Source: an uncultured Microbacteriaceae bacterium (GTDB lineage: Bacteria; Actinomycetota; Actinomycetes; Actinomycetales; Microbacteriaceae). Taken from it: 64,000 nucleotides of DNA. The notes below the pieces were generated by a model, which did no database searches, was not told the DNA's origin, and saw nothing but the letters and a program-made list of their open reading frames with translations. Numbering within the stretch: the stretch's first letter is position 1; the number at the start of each line of letters is the position of its first letter. The stretch covers positions 248,001 to 312,000 of the forward strand of contig CANKXX010000001.1 of NCBI GenBank assembly GCA_947487835.1, in the 5' to 3' direction. A program made the position numbers and the translations under genes. Positions 7,896-16,345 of the stretch are shown here, piece by piece.

Positions 7896-8597
7896 GTGAA
7901 ACGTCATTCGAAGATGACTCTCGGTGCATCGGCTCTCGCACTGGTCATCGCCGCAACCGTCGTGCCAGGTGCTGCTCAGGCCAACGACGACCGTTCAGGA
8001 TCGAAGCGCGACGTCATCCTGCACGCCGAACTCACCGAATTGAACGGGTCCGGCGCTTCCGGCACCGCCAGGGCTGAGATCCGACGCGAACGGATCAAGA
8101 CCATCGAGATCCACGCGGAAGGGCTCACGCCGCACGCCCCGCATGCGCAGCACATCCACTACGGCGAACAGGCTCTTAACGAATGCCCGACATCGGCACT
8201 CGACTCCAACGGGGACGGCCGCCTCAACACCGTCGAAGGCGTTCCCGCGTACGGGCCCGTCGTGCTGTCGCTGACGACGAAGGGCGACACCTCACCGGCC
8301 AGCTTCCTCGACGTCAGCCGGATGCCCGTCTCCGTGAACGGTGAGTACCACTACCGCGAGAACAACCTCCGCTTCACGGCGGTCGCGGGCACCGGCTACC
8401 CCGGAGCCGAGGGTACGGGCACGGCGAAGCAGATCGCGGAGGCAGTGCGGAACGGTGAAGGTGTCGTCGTCATCCACGGACAGGACCACGACGGAAACGG
8501 CACCTACAACTTCAGCGACCCGGAAGGAGCGAGTGAACTCGACCCGAACCTCCCCGCCGAAGCGACGGACCCCGTCGCCTGCGGAGTCCTGAAGTAG
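7896..8597 (+). CDS. Secreted CHRD-like domain protein
   Basis: 233-residue exported protein. Residues 1-30 form a signal peptide (KRHSK, hydrophobic ALALVIAATVVPG, cleavage after GAAQA). The mature part opens with a beta-rich segment of CHRD type (LNGSGASGTARAEI, EIHAEGLTPHAPHAQHIHYG) and has two aspartate-rich loops resembling calcium-binding DxDxDG motifs: DSNGDGRLNTVE in the middle and DHDGNGTYNF near the C-terminus. CHRD proteins are often secreted and may bind metal; no enzyme activity is known. The GTG start is fixed by AAGGAG five bases upstream. It stands alone, with a hairpin leader and a terminator. Confidence 0.75.
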   Translation: MKRHSKMTLGASALALVIAATVVPGAAQANDDRSGSKRDVILHAELTELNGSGASGTARAEIRRERIKTIEIHAEGLTPHAPHAQHIHYGEQALNECPTSALDSNGDGRLNTVEGVPAYGPVVLSLTTKGDTSPASFLDVSRMPVSVNGEYHYRENNLRFTAVAGTGYPGAEGTGTAKQIAEAVRNGEGVVVIHGQDHDGNGTYNFSDPEGASELDPNLPAEATDPVACGVLK

Positions 8598-8612
8598 CGT
8601 CCGATCGGAAAC

Positions 8613-8645
8613 CCGAAGGCTCGCCCGAGCACGGCGGGCCTTCGG
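8613..8645 (+). terminator. Hairpin terminator of the CHRD gene
   Basis: A 13-bp stem (CCGAAGGC plus TCGCC pairing with GGCGG plus GCCTTCGG, one T-G pair) with a 7-base loop, 15 nt after the stop. It has no long T-run. Confidence 0.65.
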
Positions 8646-8655
8646 TGCTTCCTGA

Positions 8656-8796
8656 CGACCCACCGAAGACGCCGACGTCGACGGCCGGGTGGAATTGCTC
8701 GAGCGCACTGATCAGGCCGGCTGGAACGAGCGCGACGACTGGGCGCATAGCGCATACCGCGCATTTTGGCTAGGGCGGAGAAACGGCTGGACGTGA
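8656..8796 (+). pseudogene. Possible 3' remnant of an unrecognised gene
   Basis: An open frame with high GC third positions translates to a tail reading VELLERTDQAGWNERDDW and ending FWLGRRNGWT before a TGA at 8794. Upstream in frame is a TGA at 8653; the only in-frame starts (GTG 8689, TTG 8695) would give about 35 residues. It has coding-like codon use but no family I recognise, so it is either a very small gene or a leftover 3' end. Confidence 0.25.
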
Positions 8797-8802
8797 TCAC
8801 GT
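8791..8802. promoter_or_regulatory. 12-bp perfect palindrome upstream of the A-B array
   Basis: ACGTGATCACGT is perfectly self-complementary and ends 11 nt before the GTG of the first A gene. It is absent upstream of the second and third A copies, so it may be the operator for the whole array. Confidence 0.4.
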
Positions 8803-8813
8803 ACGGTCCACTG

Positions 8814-9155
8814 GTGAAACATCTGACCTACGCGGACAAGTCCCTTCTAGTCGGGGACGAGGTAGCGGACCTGCTGCTGCAGTACTCGGCTCGGCTCGCG
8901 AGCTCCGGAGTCGCCGATGCACTCGAGGTGCACGCGATCAGCTCCGACGGGGACGACGTCACGGCCACGTTCCTGCTTGGCGAAGGCTCCCCGCTGATGG
9001 CCGAGACGACCACCTCGACGCTCCCGGAACCGGACAACACCGACGTGGTCCAGCACATCACCGACGGCATGTCCCGGCTCACGCCGACCGCGATCGAGTC
9101 CGAGATGGACCCGGAAACCACCGCCCTCGACGACCTCTACAACGAGCGCGAGTAG
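8814..9155 (+). CDS. Small array protein A1 (unknown function)
   Basis: 113-residue acidic protein, first of three related A copies. It begins KHLTYADKSLLVGDEVADLL, has a central EVHAISSDGDDVTATFLL strand-rich part, then a conserved LPEPDN(T/S) motif followed by an acidic C-terminal tail. I recall similar short hypothetical proteins in Microbacteriaceae but no characterised member. Start GTG at 8814 corresponds exactly to the ATG of A2. B1 follows after 40 nt, and the A2-B2 pair repeats this arrangement about 920 bp further on. No signal peptide, cysteine or membrane segment is visible. Confidence 0.7.
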   Translation: MKHLTYADKSLLVGDEVADLLLQYSARLASSGVADALEVHAISSDGDDVTATFLLGEGSPLMAETTTSTLPEPDNTDVVQHITDGMSRLTPTAIESEMDPETTALDDLYNERE

Positions 9156-9195
9156 CCCGGACGGAAACACAGGCACTCAAGGCGAACCGCCCGCT

Positions 9196-9564
9196 ATGGG
9201 CAGACTCACGTACAACTCCACCAACACCATCGACTTCGACGACCGGCTCCTGGCTCATCTGCAGATCGTCATCGGCGAGAAACTCCGCCTCAACCAGTCG
9301 TTCTACTTCTCGTGGAGGAATGACCCTCAAGCCGGGGACGGCCGAGCCGCCATCTGGCTCAACCCGGGCATGCCCCTCCACTTCAAGTACACGACCGGCA
9401 AGAAGCCGTTGATCAATCGGGAATGGCTGCGTATCCTCGCCGCGTCGGCCAACTCCCCAAGCGGGCTGCAGATCCTGCCCGAACCCGCCGTCGGCGGTGC
9501 TCCCCCGAATCCCCTGCAGACCGGGCGGGTATCGCCCGGCATGCCGCCACTTCACCGTTTCTGA
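9196..9564 (+). CDS. Small array protein B1, DUF7882-like (often labelled 'ATP-dependent DNA ligase')
   Basis: 122-residue protein: MGRLTYNST, FDDRLLAHLQIVIGEKLR, SFYFSW, GRAAIWLNPGMPLHFKY and INREWLRILAASANSPSGL are the recognisable blocks. This is the small Microbacteriaceae family which, from memory, is catalogued as DUF7882 and frequently misnamed ATP-dependent DNA ligase; no ligase motif is present. A proline-rich tail of about 25 residues follows the conserved part and differs from B2. It lies 40 nt after A1 and is probably co-transcribed. Confidence 0.7.
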   Translation: MGRLTYNSTNTIDFDDRLLAHLQIVIGEKLRLNQSFYFSWRNDPQAGDGRAAIWLNPGMPLHFKYTTGKKPLINREWLRILAASANSPSGLQILPEPAVGGAPPNPLQTGRVSPGMPPLHRF

Positions 9565-9730
9565 CAGCGGCACAGCGCGGGCACCGGCGAGAATCACGCG
9601 GTCGAGACGGCGCGGCCGAGCTTTCCCGGTGTATGGGCCCCGCCTTCCCAGTGGTGCACCGCTCGTTCCGTCGTGGCACCCCGCACCGCGGGGGGCGCGG
9701 GGCGCGGGGGCACAGGCGTAAGGTCCGGAG

Positions 9731-10078
9731 ATGAAGCATCTGACGTACGCGGACAAATCCCTCCTAGTCGGGGACGAGGTAGCGGATCTTCTGCTGCAGT
9801 ATTCCGCCCGACTTGCCAGTTCGGGAGTCGCCGACACCGTTGAGGTGCACGCGATCAGCTCCGACGGAGACGACGTCACGGCCACGTTCCTGCTCGGCGA
9901 AGGCGCCCCGCTGATGGCCGAGACGACCACCTCCTCCTTGCCGGAACCGGACAACACCGACGCGGTTCAGCACGTCACCGACGGGATGTCCCGGCTCATG
10001 CCGACCGCGATCGAGTCCGAGATGGACCCCGATACCACCGCCCTCGACGACCTGTACTACGAGCGCGAAACCGAGTGA
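9731..10078 (+). CDS. Small array protein A2 (unknown function)
   Basis: 115-residue second A copy, about 90% identical to A1 at both DNA and protein level by eye, with an extra ETE-type ending. Conserved blocks are KHLTYADKSLLVGDEVADLL, AISSDGDDVTATFLLGEG, LPEPDNTDAV and the acidic tail. Start ATG at 9731, preceded by a weak GTCCGGAG ribosome site. The high identity to A1, compared with the diverged spacer before it, indicates a fairly recent duplication of an A-B unit with both proteins retained under constraint. Confidence 0.7.
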   Translation: MKHLTYADKSLLVGDEVADLLLQYSARLASSGVADTVEVHAISSDGDDVTATFLLGEGAPLMAETTTSSLPEPDNTDAVQHVTDGMSRLMPTAIESEMDPDTTALDDLYYERETE

Positions 10079-10117
10079 GCCGGACAACGGAAGGCGTCAA
10101 AGGGCCGAGGGCCCATC

Positions 10118-10486
10118 ATGGGCAGACTCACCTACGACTCCACCAGTACCATCGACTTCGACGATCGCCTCCTGGCCCACCTCCAGATCGTGATCGGCGA
10201 GAAGCTGCGCCTCAGCCAGTCGTTCTACTTCTCCTGGCAGAACGACCCTCAAGCCGGGGGCGGTCGAGCCACCATCTGGCTCAACCCGAGCATGCCCCTC
10301 CACTTCAAGTACACGACCGGCAACAAGCCGCTCATCAATCGGGAGTGGTTGCGCATTCTCGCCGCGTCGGCCAACACTCCAAGCGGCCTGCAGGTGCTGC
10401 CCGAGCCCGTCGAAGGTGATGCGTCCTCGTATCCCCTCCAGACCGGGCGAGTGTCTCCACCTATGCCAGGACCGGGCCGCTCCTGA
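10118..10486 (+). CDS. Small array protein B2, DUF7882-like
   Basis: 122-residue second B copy, nearly identical to B1 through the conserved part (MGRLTYDST, FDDRLLAHLQIVIGEKLR, GRATIWLNPSMPLHFKY, INREWLRILAASANTPSGL). The tail again ends with a PLQTGRVSP segment but is otherwise diverged. It is 39 nt downstream of A2, with GGAAGG as the ribosome site. As for B1, there are no ligase motifs and the function is unknown. Confidence 0.7.
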   Translation: MGRLTYDSTSTIDFDDRLLAHLQIVIGEKLRLSQSFYFSWQNDPQAGGGRATIWLNPSMPLHFKYTTGNKPLINREWLRILAASANTPSGLQVLPEPVEGDASSYPLQTGRVSPPMPGPGRS

Positions 10487-10587
10487 CCCGGCATGTGAAC
10501 GGCCGAGCGAAGCACCCTGGTGCAGCCGAAGGACCTTCTGCCTCACTGTGCGAGGCCACGGAACACGGGCAATCGAATCCGCCTCCA

Positions 10588-10887
10588 GTGCCGCCCAGTA
10601 GTGTCGGGCGAGCGAAGCATCTGACCTACGCGTCGAGATCGCTCATGGTGGGCGACGAAGCAGCCGACCTGCTGATCGAATATGCGGCCCGACTCGCTAA
10701 CGCACACGTCGCGGACTCGGTCCACCTGTACGGGATCAACACTGACGGCAACACCGTCAGCGCTACTCTCCTCCTCAGCGGAGGAACACCGCTGATGTCC
10801 GAGACCGCCACCACGGCCCTACCCGAACCCGACAACAGCGAAGCGGTGCAGGTGCTGACCGGGAACATCGATCGACTCCCCCGGTAA
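10588..10887 (+). pseudogene. Degraded third array copy A3
   Basis: Third A copy with clear but lower similarity (KHLTYASRSLMVGDEAADLL, INTDGNTVSATLLLSGG, LPEPDNSEAV). At the position of the A1/A2 start codon it has GCG (10612-10614), so the ancestral start is lost; a GTG at 10588 or ATG at 10645 could still be used. The acidic C-terminal tail is also missing: the frame stops 9 residues after a TGNIDRLPR segment. No B copy follows. It is either a pseudogene or a diverged short variant. Confidence 0.55.
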
Positions 10888-11021
10888 CCGGTGCGGCTCC
10901 GTCGCAGCAGGTTCTGACCCCCACCAGGCGCTTCGCCCACGTCATCCGGTATCGAGGCAGCGACTGCCAGATCCGCATCCGCAGCCGGCGCACGGGTGTC
11001 TTGGGGCTACGGGCGTCGGCG

Positions 11022-12569
11022 TCAGCGTCGGCGGGGCTGCATGCTCACTTGAATGGCGACCGCGGCCACCAGCATCAGTACGGCGGCGATGAGCGACGTG
11101 GTTCCTACCCCGCTGTCGAAGGCGGCCCTGGCGGAATCGATCAGTGCCGCGCCCTGCTCAGCGGACAGCGACTCCGCGACAGCGATCGCGCCGCCCAGAG
11201 TCTCGCCGGCCTGCCGGGCGGCTTCCGGGTCTATCCCGGCAGGCACCGAGACCGCACTGCGGTAGGACGCGGCCAGGATCGCGCCGAGCACGGCGGTGCC
11301 GAGCACGGCGCCGAGTTCGTATGCGGTCTCGGACACGCCGGAGGCAGCTCCCGCCTTCTCCGGCGGTACTGAACTGAGGATCGTGTCGTTCGAGATGGTT
11401 TCGGCGGTGCCGACGCCCACGGAGAGGATGGCGAACGCCACTGCGATGGCACCGGCGTCGAGGTCGTGCCGAAGCAGGATCACCAGCGCGAAACCAGCCG
11501 TGGTCAGCAGGATGCCCGCCACGATCACCAGCCGGGGCGGTACCCGTCGCACCAGGTGAGCCGCGCTCAGTCCGGCCAGCACCGACAGGACGGCGCCGGG
11601 TAGGAGGAGCAGTCCGGCGGTGAGCGGGTCGAGACCGAGCACGAGCTGCAGGTGCTGGGACACGAAGAACAGAAACCCTACGAGGCTGAACACGGCCAGG
11701 AAGTTGGCCAGCACCGAGCCGGCGAAGGGTGCATGCCGGAACAGGGTCAGGTCGATGAGCGGGTTCGCAATTCTGCGTTGGCGGCGGAGGAAGAAGAATC
11801 CGCTGACCAGAGCCAGCGCGAGTGAGGCAAGGCCGAGCACTCCCACGCCGTCGTGGGCAAGGGTCTTTATCGCCAGCACGAAGGGTGCGAGGGCGAGGAG
11901 CGAGAGCACCACGCTGAGTACGTCGATGCGCAGCGGGGCGGGATCCTTGGACTCGGGGATCACGATCGGGGCGAGCACGAGGAGCGGCAGCAGGAACGGC
12001 ACTGCGATCAGGAACACGGCGCCCCAGGAGAAGTGCGCAAGCACGACGCCACCGACGATGGGCCCGAGGCTGGAGCCGGCCGCGAAGGCGCCGGCCCAGA
12101 CGGCGATGGCCAGGGTGCGCTGACGTGCGTCCAGGAACATGCTTCGCAGGAGCGAGAGGGTGGAGGGCATCAGCATGGCGCCGAAGAACCCCATGACCGC
12201 GCGGGCCGCGATCAGCAGTTCCGCCGTCGGCGCGAAGGCGGCGGCGGCGGAGATCGCGCCGAACCCGGTGGCGCCGATCAGCAGCAGCTTGCGCCGACCG
12301 ATCCGGTCCCCGAGGGTACCCATCGCCACGAGCAGCCCGGCGAGCACCAGCGGGTAGATGTCGACGATCCACAGCAGAGCCGTGCTACTCGGGCGAAGCT
12401 CCCGGCTGATCGCGGGCAACGCGAAACTGAGCACGGTGTTGTCGACCGAGATCAGCAGCACCGGCAGCATCAGCAGCACAAGACCAGTCCAGGCCCGTCG
12501 GCCGGCTCGGGGTGCGACAGTACCGAGGCGGGGGGACTTCGTAAGGGAGAGATCTGCTGTGGTGCTCAT
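11022..12569 (-). CDS. DHA2-type multidrug efflux MFS transporter (QacA/SmvA-like)
   Basis: 515-residue exporter with about 14 membrane helices. The early motif VDNTVLSFALP (near residue 43), motif A GDRIGRRK (about residues 87-94) and the helix-5 antiporter stretch GAFAAGSSLGPIVGG are typical of QacA/SmvA/LfrA drug:H+ antiporters of quaternary ammonium and dye type. The start ATG at 12569 was chosen because an upstream extension would run through the operator and into the divergent TetR gene. Two tandem TetR-type operators (12614-12657) lie in the shared promoter region, so it is very probably repressed by the TetR protein encoded opposite. Confidence 0.88.
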   Translation of the reverse strand: MSTTADLSLTKSPRLGTVAPRAGRRAWTGLVLLMLPVLLISVDNTVLSFALPAISRELRPSSTALLWIVDIYPLVLAGLLVAMGTLGDRIGRRKLLLIGATGFGAISAAAAFAPTAELLIAARAVMGFFGAMLMPSTLSLLRSMFLDARQRTLAIAVWAGAFAAGSSLGPIVGGVVLAHFSWGAVFLIAVPFLLPLLVLAPIVIPESKDPAPLRIDVLSVVLSLLALAPFVLAIKTLAHDGVGVLGLASLALALVSGFFFLRRQRRIANPLIDLTLFRHAPFAGSVLANFLAVFSLVGFLFFVSQHLQLVLGLDPLTAGLLLLPGAVLSVLAGLSAAHLVRRVPPRLVIVAGILLTTAGFALVILLRHDLDAGAIAVAFAILSVGVGTAETISNDTILSSVPPEKAGAASGVSETAYELGAVLGTAVLGAILAASYRSAVSVPAGIDPEAARQAGETLGGAIAVAESLSAEQGAALIDSARAAFDSGVGTTSLIAAVLMLVAAVAIQVSMQPRRR

Positions 12570-12609
12570 GTCAACTTCGTCTGTGCCGCGCCGTATGCGG
12601 CGCCTTGGG

Positions 12610-12661
12610 TTTACTGCACCGTCTGGTACAGCGAAACGACTATACCACGAGGTGCAGTAAA
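12610..12661. promoter_or_regulatory. Double TetR operator between efflux pump and regulator
   Basis: Two 18-bp pseudo-palindromes sit side by side: CTGCACC-GTCT-GGTACAG (12614-12631) and CTATACC-ACGA-GGTGCAG (12640-12657), centres 26 bp apart. The pair is itself arranged as a large inverted repeat whose outer arms TTTACTGCACC and GGTGCAGTAAA match perfectly over 11 bp. Confidence 0.7.
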
Positions 12662-12670
12662 ATCTGAGGC

Positions 12671-13204
12671 ATGGCAACACATCGCGACAGCGCCCGCGAG
12701 GTCATCCTCACGGCTTTTCAGGAACTGCTCATCAGCACGAGTGGGTCCGGCGCAACCCTGGACGCCGTCGCCCGGGAGGCCGGCGTCACCAAAGGCGGGC
12801 TGCTGTACCACTTCGCTTCCCGGGACAACCTCGAGGCGGCGCTCATCGACCGGGCTGAGGCACTCGCCGCTGACGAATACGAACGGATGCGCACAGCTCC
12901 CGGAGGTGCCGCCTCGCATTACGTGTCGCTGGCCGAGTACATCAACAGCCCGCTCGACCGGGCGGCATTGGCCATGGGCACCCTGGCCCGGCGGAATGCG
13001 CGAGCGCAGGACGCCGTCCTGACGATGCGCCAACGGTACTTCGCGTTGCTCGACGACGACCTCGGCGACGCCGAGCTCGCCCGGGCCACCATGCTCCTCG
13101 CCGACGGCATCTACTACGACGCCGCCATCATCGGTCAGCCGTTCGAGCACGAACTCGACATACCAGCGTTCCTCGCGCGCGTTCGCCCGCGGACCGAGCG
13201 CTAG
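12671..13204 (+). CDS. TetR-family repressor, partner of the DHA2 pump
   Basis: 177-residue TetR protein with an N-terminal helix-turn-helix (LDAVAREAGVTKGGLLYHFASRDNL, about residues 33-57) and a ligand-binding C-terminal domain. The KGGLLYHF recognition helix is shared with a known efflux-controlling subgroup. It is divergent from the DHA2 exporter, with only 101 nt between the starts, and two matched operators lie between. The expected role is drug-responsive repression of the pump and of itself. Its TAG stop overlaps, in the opposite orientation, the stop of the small minus-strand frame at 13201-13359. Confidence 0.88.
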   Translation: MATHRDSAREVILTAFQELLISTSGSGATLDAVAREAGVTKGGLLYHFASRDNLEAALIDRAEALAADEYERMRTAPGGAASHYVSLAEYINSPLDRAALAMGTLARRNARAQDAVLTMRQRYFALLDDDLGDAELARATMLLADGIYYDAAIIGQPFEHELDIPAFLARVRPRTER

Positions 13205-13359
13205 CTGAAAGAACCGCTCGCCCCGCCCGGGGCTGCAGAGGCGATGGTGGTGAAGGTCGCGGTGTCTTCGAAGCGGGCGGTGTCCCGATGCTGTCGAAGC
13301 CACTCCCCCTGATCCGTCGCGAACATCGTTGCGTTCTCGACCGCGTCGGTCCGGTTCAC
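13201..13359 (-). pseudogene. Small frame or 3' gene remnant of unknown family
   Basis: A 52-residue frame from GTG 13359 with over 80% GC at third positions; it contains EWLRQHRDTARFEDTATFTT and ends GGASGSFS. The frame is closed by a TAG 12 nt upstream of the GTG. The codon use is that of a real gene, and the sequence looks like the C-terminal end of a longer protein, but I do not recognise the family. Either a short gene or the remaining 3' end of one. Confidence 0.3.
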
Positions 13360-13458
13360 GGTTCGCTGCTACCCGGAACCGCACGCTCCGGCCGATGACC
13401 AGGAGAACCTCGGTGGACCCCTCGCATCGTGGCGAGCGATGAACGGCCCGACCGCGGC

Positions 13459-14061
13459 CTAGTCGCGAACGGCTGCGAAGGCCTCGTCCAGGAGCTGGCC
13501 GACGGGGATAGCCCCGTCACGTCGGGTCCACTCGGCGAGGGCGACATCGAGGCAGGCCAGCGCAGCATGGATGAGGGTCTGCGCGCGGAATCGCACACTG
13601 TCATCGGGGCCGTCGAGCCGGGCGAGGATGACAGGTTCGAGCATGGCCGCCCACGCGACGTGCTTCTCCAGGTTTCCGGCGCGCAGCGACGCGGTGCTCA
13701 TCATCACCCGCATGATGCGGAGCCCGGATTCGGTCGCGGCGGCGGTGTTCGCCTCCACCGGCTCGAATGCGCGCCGGAGGACGACCCACACGGGCTCGTC
13801 GGCAGGACGGTTCGCTGCTGCGTCGCGGACGATCTGCCCGAACGGCGTCGGATCGCCGAGGACGACGTCCTCCTTGGCGGGGAAGTAGCGGAAGAAGCTC
13901 CGCGAGGACATGCCGACAGCGGTGGCGATGTCCTCGACCGTCGTCTCCTCGAACCCCTGCTCATCGAACAGGCGGAGTGCCTGCTCGGCCACGTGGTCGC
14001 GGACGGACGCGCGCGTGACGCTGCGCAGGCTCCGCGCTGAAGTGGCGGGGGGTTCGACCAT
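13459..14061 (-). CDS. TetR-family transcriptional regulator
   Basis: 200-residue TetR regulator. The helix-turn-helix is TTVEDIATAVGMSSRSFFRYFPAKEDVV (about residues 41-68); the C-terminal domain has the alpha-helical pattern of the large TetR group with AcrR-like C-terminal domains. It is divergent from the aldo/keto reductase at 14161, and the 99-nt gap contains an inverted TGACAG / CTGTCA repeat plus a further CTGTCA copy, so it likely controls the reductase and itself. Confidence 0.88.
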   Translation of the reverse strand: MVEPPATSARSLRSVTRASVRDHVAEQALRLFDEQGFEETTVEDIATAVGMSSRSFFRYFPAKEDVVLGDPTPFGQIVRDAAANRPADEPVWVVLRRAFEPVEANTAAATESGLRIMRVMMSTASLRAGNLEKHVAWAAMLEPVILARLDGPDDSVRFRAQTLIHAALACLDVALAEWTRRDGAIPVGQLLDEAFAAVRD

Positions 14062-14082
14062 GTACTCACGTTACTGCCTTCC

Positions 14083-15123
<1,041 letters not shown>

Positions 15124-15204
15124 TTTCCAGCTTCACTGATCACGGCCTCACCAAGCACCACCATCGACGCCGTCTTCAACGACAGCGTCCACTGTTCACC
15201 GCCT

Positions 15205-16239
15205 GTGTACAGTCGTGGGGTGTCATTCGTTGCTGAAGATGCCCGTTTCGTGATCGCTGCTGATGCCGGCGGCTCGTACTCCCGGGTGGGTTGCTTCGGT
15301 CTGGACGGCACGATGCTCGGCTTCGCGACGGGCAAGGGCGGCAGCCCCTACCACCAGGCTGACGCCGCGGCCAACGTGGCGGACACGACGGAGCGTGCGT
15401 TGCGCAGCGGCGGTCTCGACGCCGGGAACGCGGTCGGGCTCGTCGCCGGCCTGGCGATGGTGAGCCGAGCCGGCTCGAACCAAGGCGACGGCGACAACAC
15501 CTGGGCGCAGGACTTCTTCCAGGTCCCGGGGCTGGGGTGCGAGCGCCTCATCCTGAATGATGCGGTGGTGGCTCATCGCGGTGCGCTGGTCGGAGGACCG
15601 GGGATCATCGTGGTGGCCGGGACCGGATCCATGATCCTCGCAATCGATGATGAGGGATTCGAGGTCGAGAGTGGTCAATTCGAGCACTACGCGGGAGCGG
15701 CCCGCCACCTGGTGTACGAGGCGGTGCAGCTGATTCTCACCGGCGCTGCAGTCCTCGAGGATCGCGGCCTCGTCGATGCCGTGCTGGAGCACTGGGATGC
15801 GCGTGACGTGTCGCAGCTCCGTCGCAATCTGCTGGCACTCGGCAACGTGGATCGGATGCAGGTCCGGCACCTGTACGGGGACCTCGCGCCTATTGTGACC
15901 GAGGCGGCAGGGATCTCTCCGTTGGCGGACCGTGCGCTTCGTGATCTGGCACGCAGGACTGCACGGGGTGTGCTGTTGCTCGCCCCGCTCATCGGCGACG
16001 ATGCGGTTCAGGTGGCGACGACGGGTGGCCTGGCGGCCACCTCCGCCTTCACAGACAGGTTTGCGGAGGCGCTCAGCGAGGGGTCGAAATCGGTGAGGCT
16101 CGTTCCCGCCCGACTCGACGCACTTCGAGGGGCTGCGACGATCGCCCTCCGAGGTGCTGGTGCACCCGTGGACGACCGGCTCGTCGGTCGGTTGCGCGAC
16201 AGTCAGGGCCGGGAACGCAGCTTCGCAATCAGCCGGTAG
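15205..16239 (+). CDS. BadF/BadG/BcrA/BcrD-type ATPase, N-acetylglucosamine kinase-like
   Basis: About 340-residue ASKHA-fold protein: phosphate-1 loop AADAGGSYSRVGCF near the N-terminus, then the phosphate-2 motif IIVVAGTGSM and the adenosine loop TTGGLAA. The family includes eukaryote-like N-acetylglucosamine kinase and bacterial glucosamine/MurNAc kinases, so phosphorylation of an amino sugar is the best guess. Start could be GTG 15205 or GTG 15220; a TACAGT box at 15208-15213 placed 6 nt before GTG 15220 suggests a leaderless transcript from 15220. It is a single gene with no sugar operon beside it. Confidence 0.75.
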   Translation: MYSRGVSFVAEDARFVIAADAGGSYSRVGCFGLDGTMLGFATGKGGSPYHQADAAANVADTTERALRSGGLDAGNAVGLVAGLAMVSRAGSNQGDGDNTWAQDFFQVPGLGCERLILNDAVVAHRGALVGGPGIIVVAGTGSMILAIDDEGFEVESGQFEHYAGAARHLVYEAVQLILTGAAVLEDRGLVDAVLEHWDARDVSQLRRNLLALGNVDRMQVRHLYGDLAPIVTEAAGISPLADRALRDLARRTARGVLLLAPLIGDDAVQVATTGGLAATSAFTDRFAEALSEGSKSVRLVPARLDALRGAATIALRGAGAPVDDRLVGRLRDSQGRERSFAISR

Positions 16240-16345
16240 CCACGTGGAAGTCCTCGCGATCGAGCAGGTCGTAGACTCGCGACCTACAGGCTGGCGGACG
16301 TCAGAGTGCCTGTACACAGCCGCACAGCGGAGGAATGGCGTTCTC

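Noticed and set aside
9196-10486. Naming the B proteins as ATP-dependent DNA ligases
   Set aside because: They are 122 residues long and lack the KxDG nucleotidyltransferase motif; the name is a propagated mislabel.
10888-11021. Possible gene remnant downstream of A3
   Set aside because: A run of about 30 codons looks open but has no start, no family and no support from the neighbouring copies.
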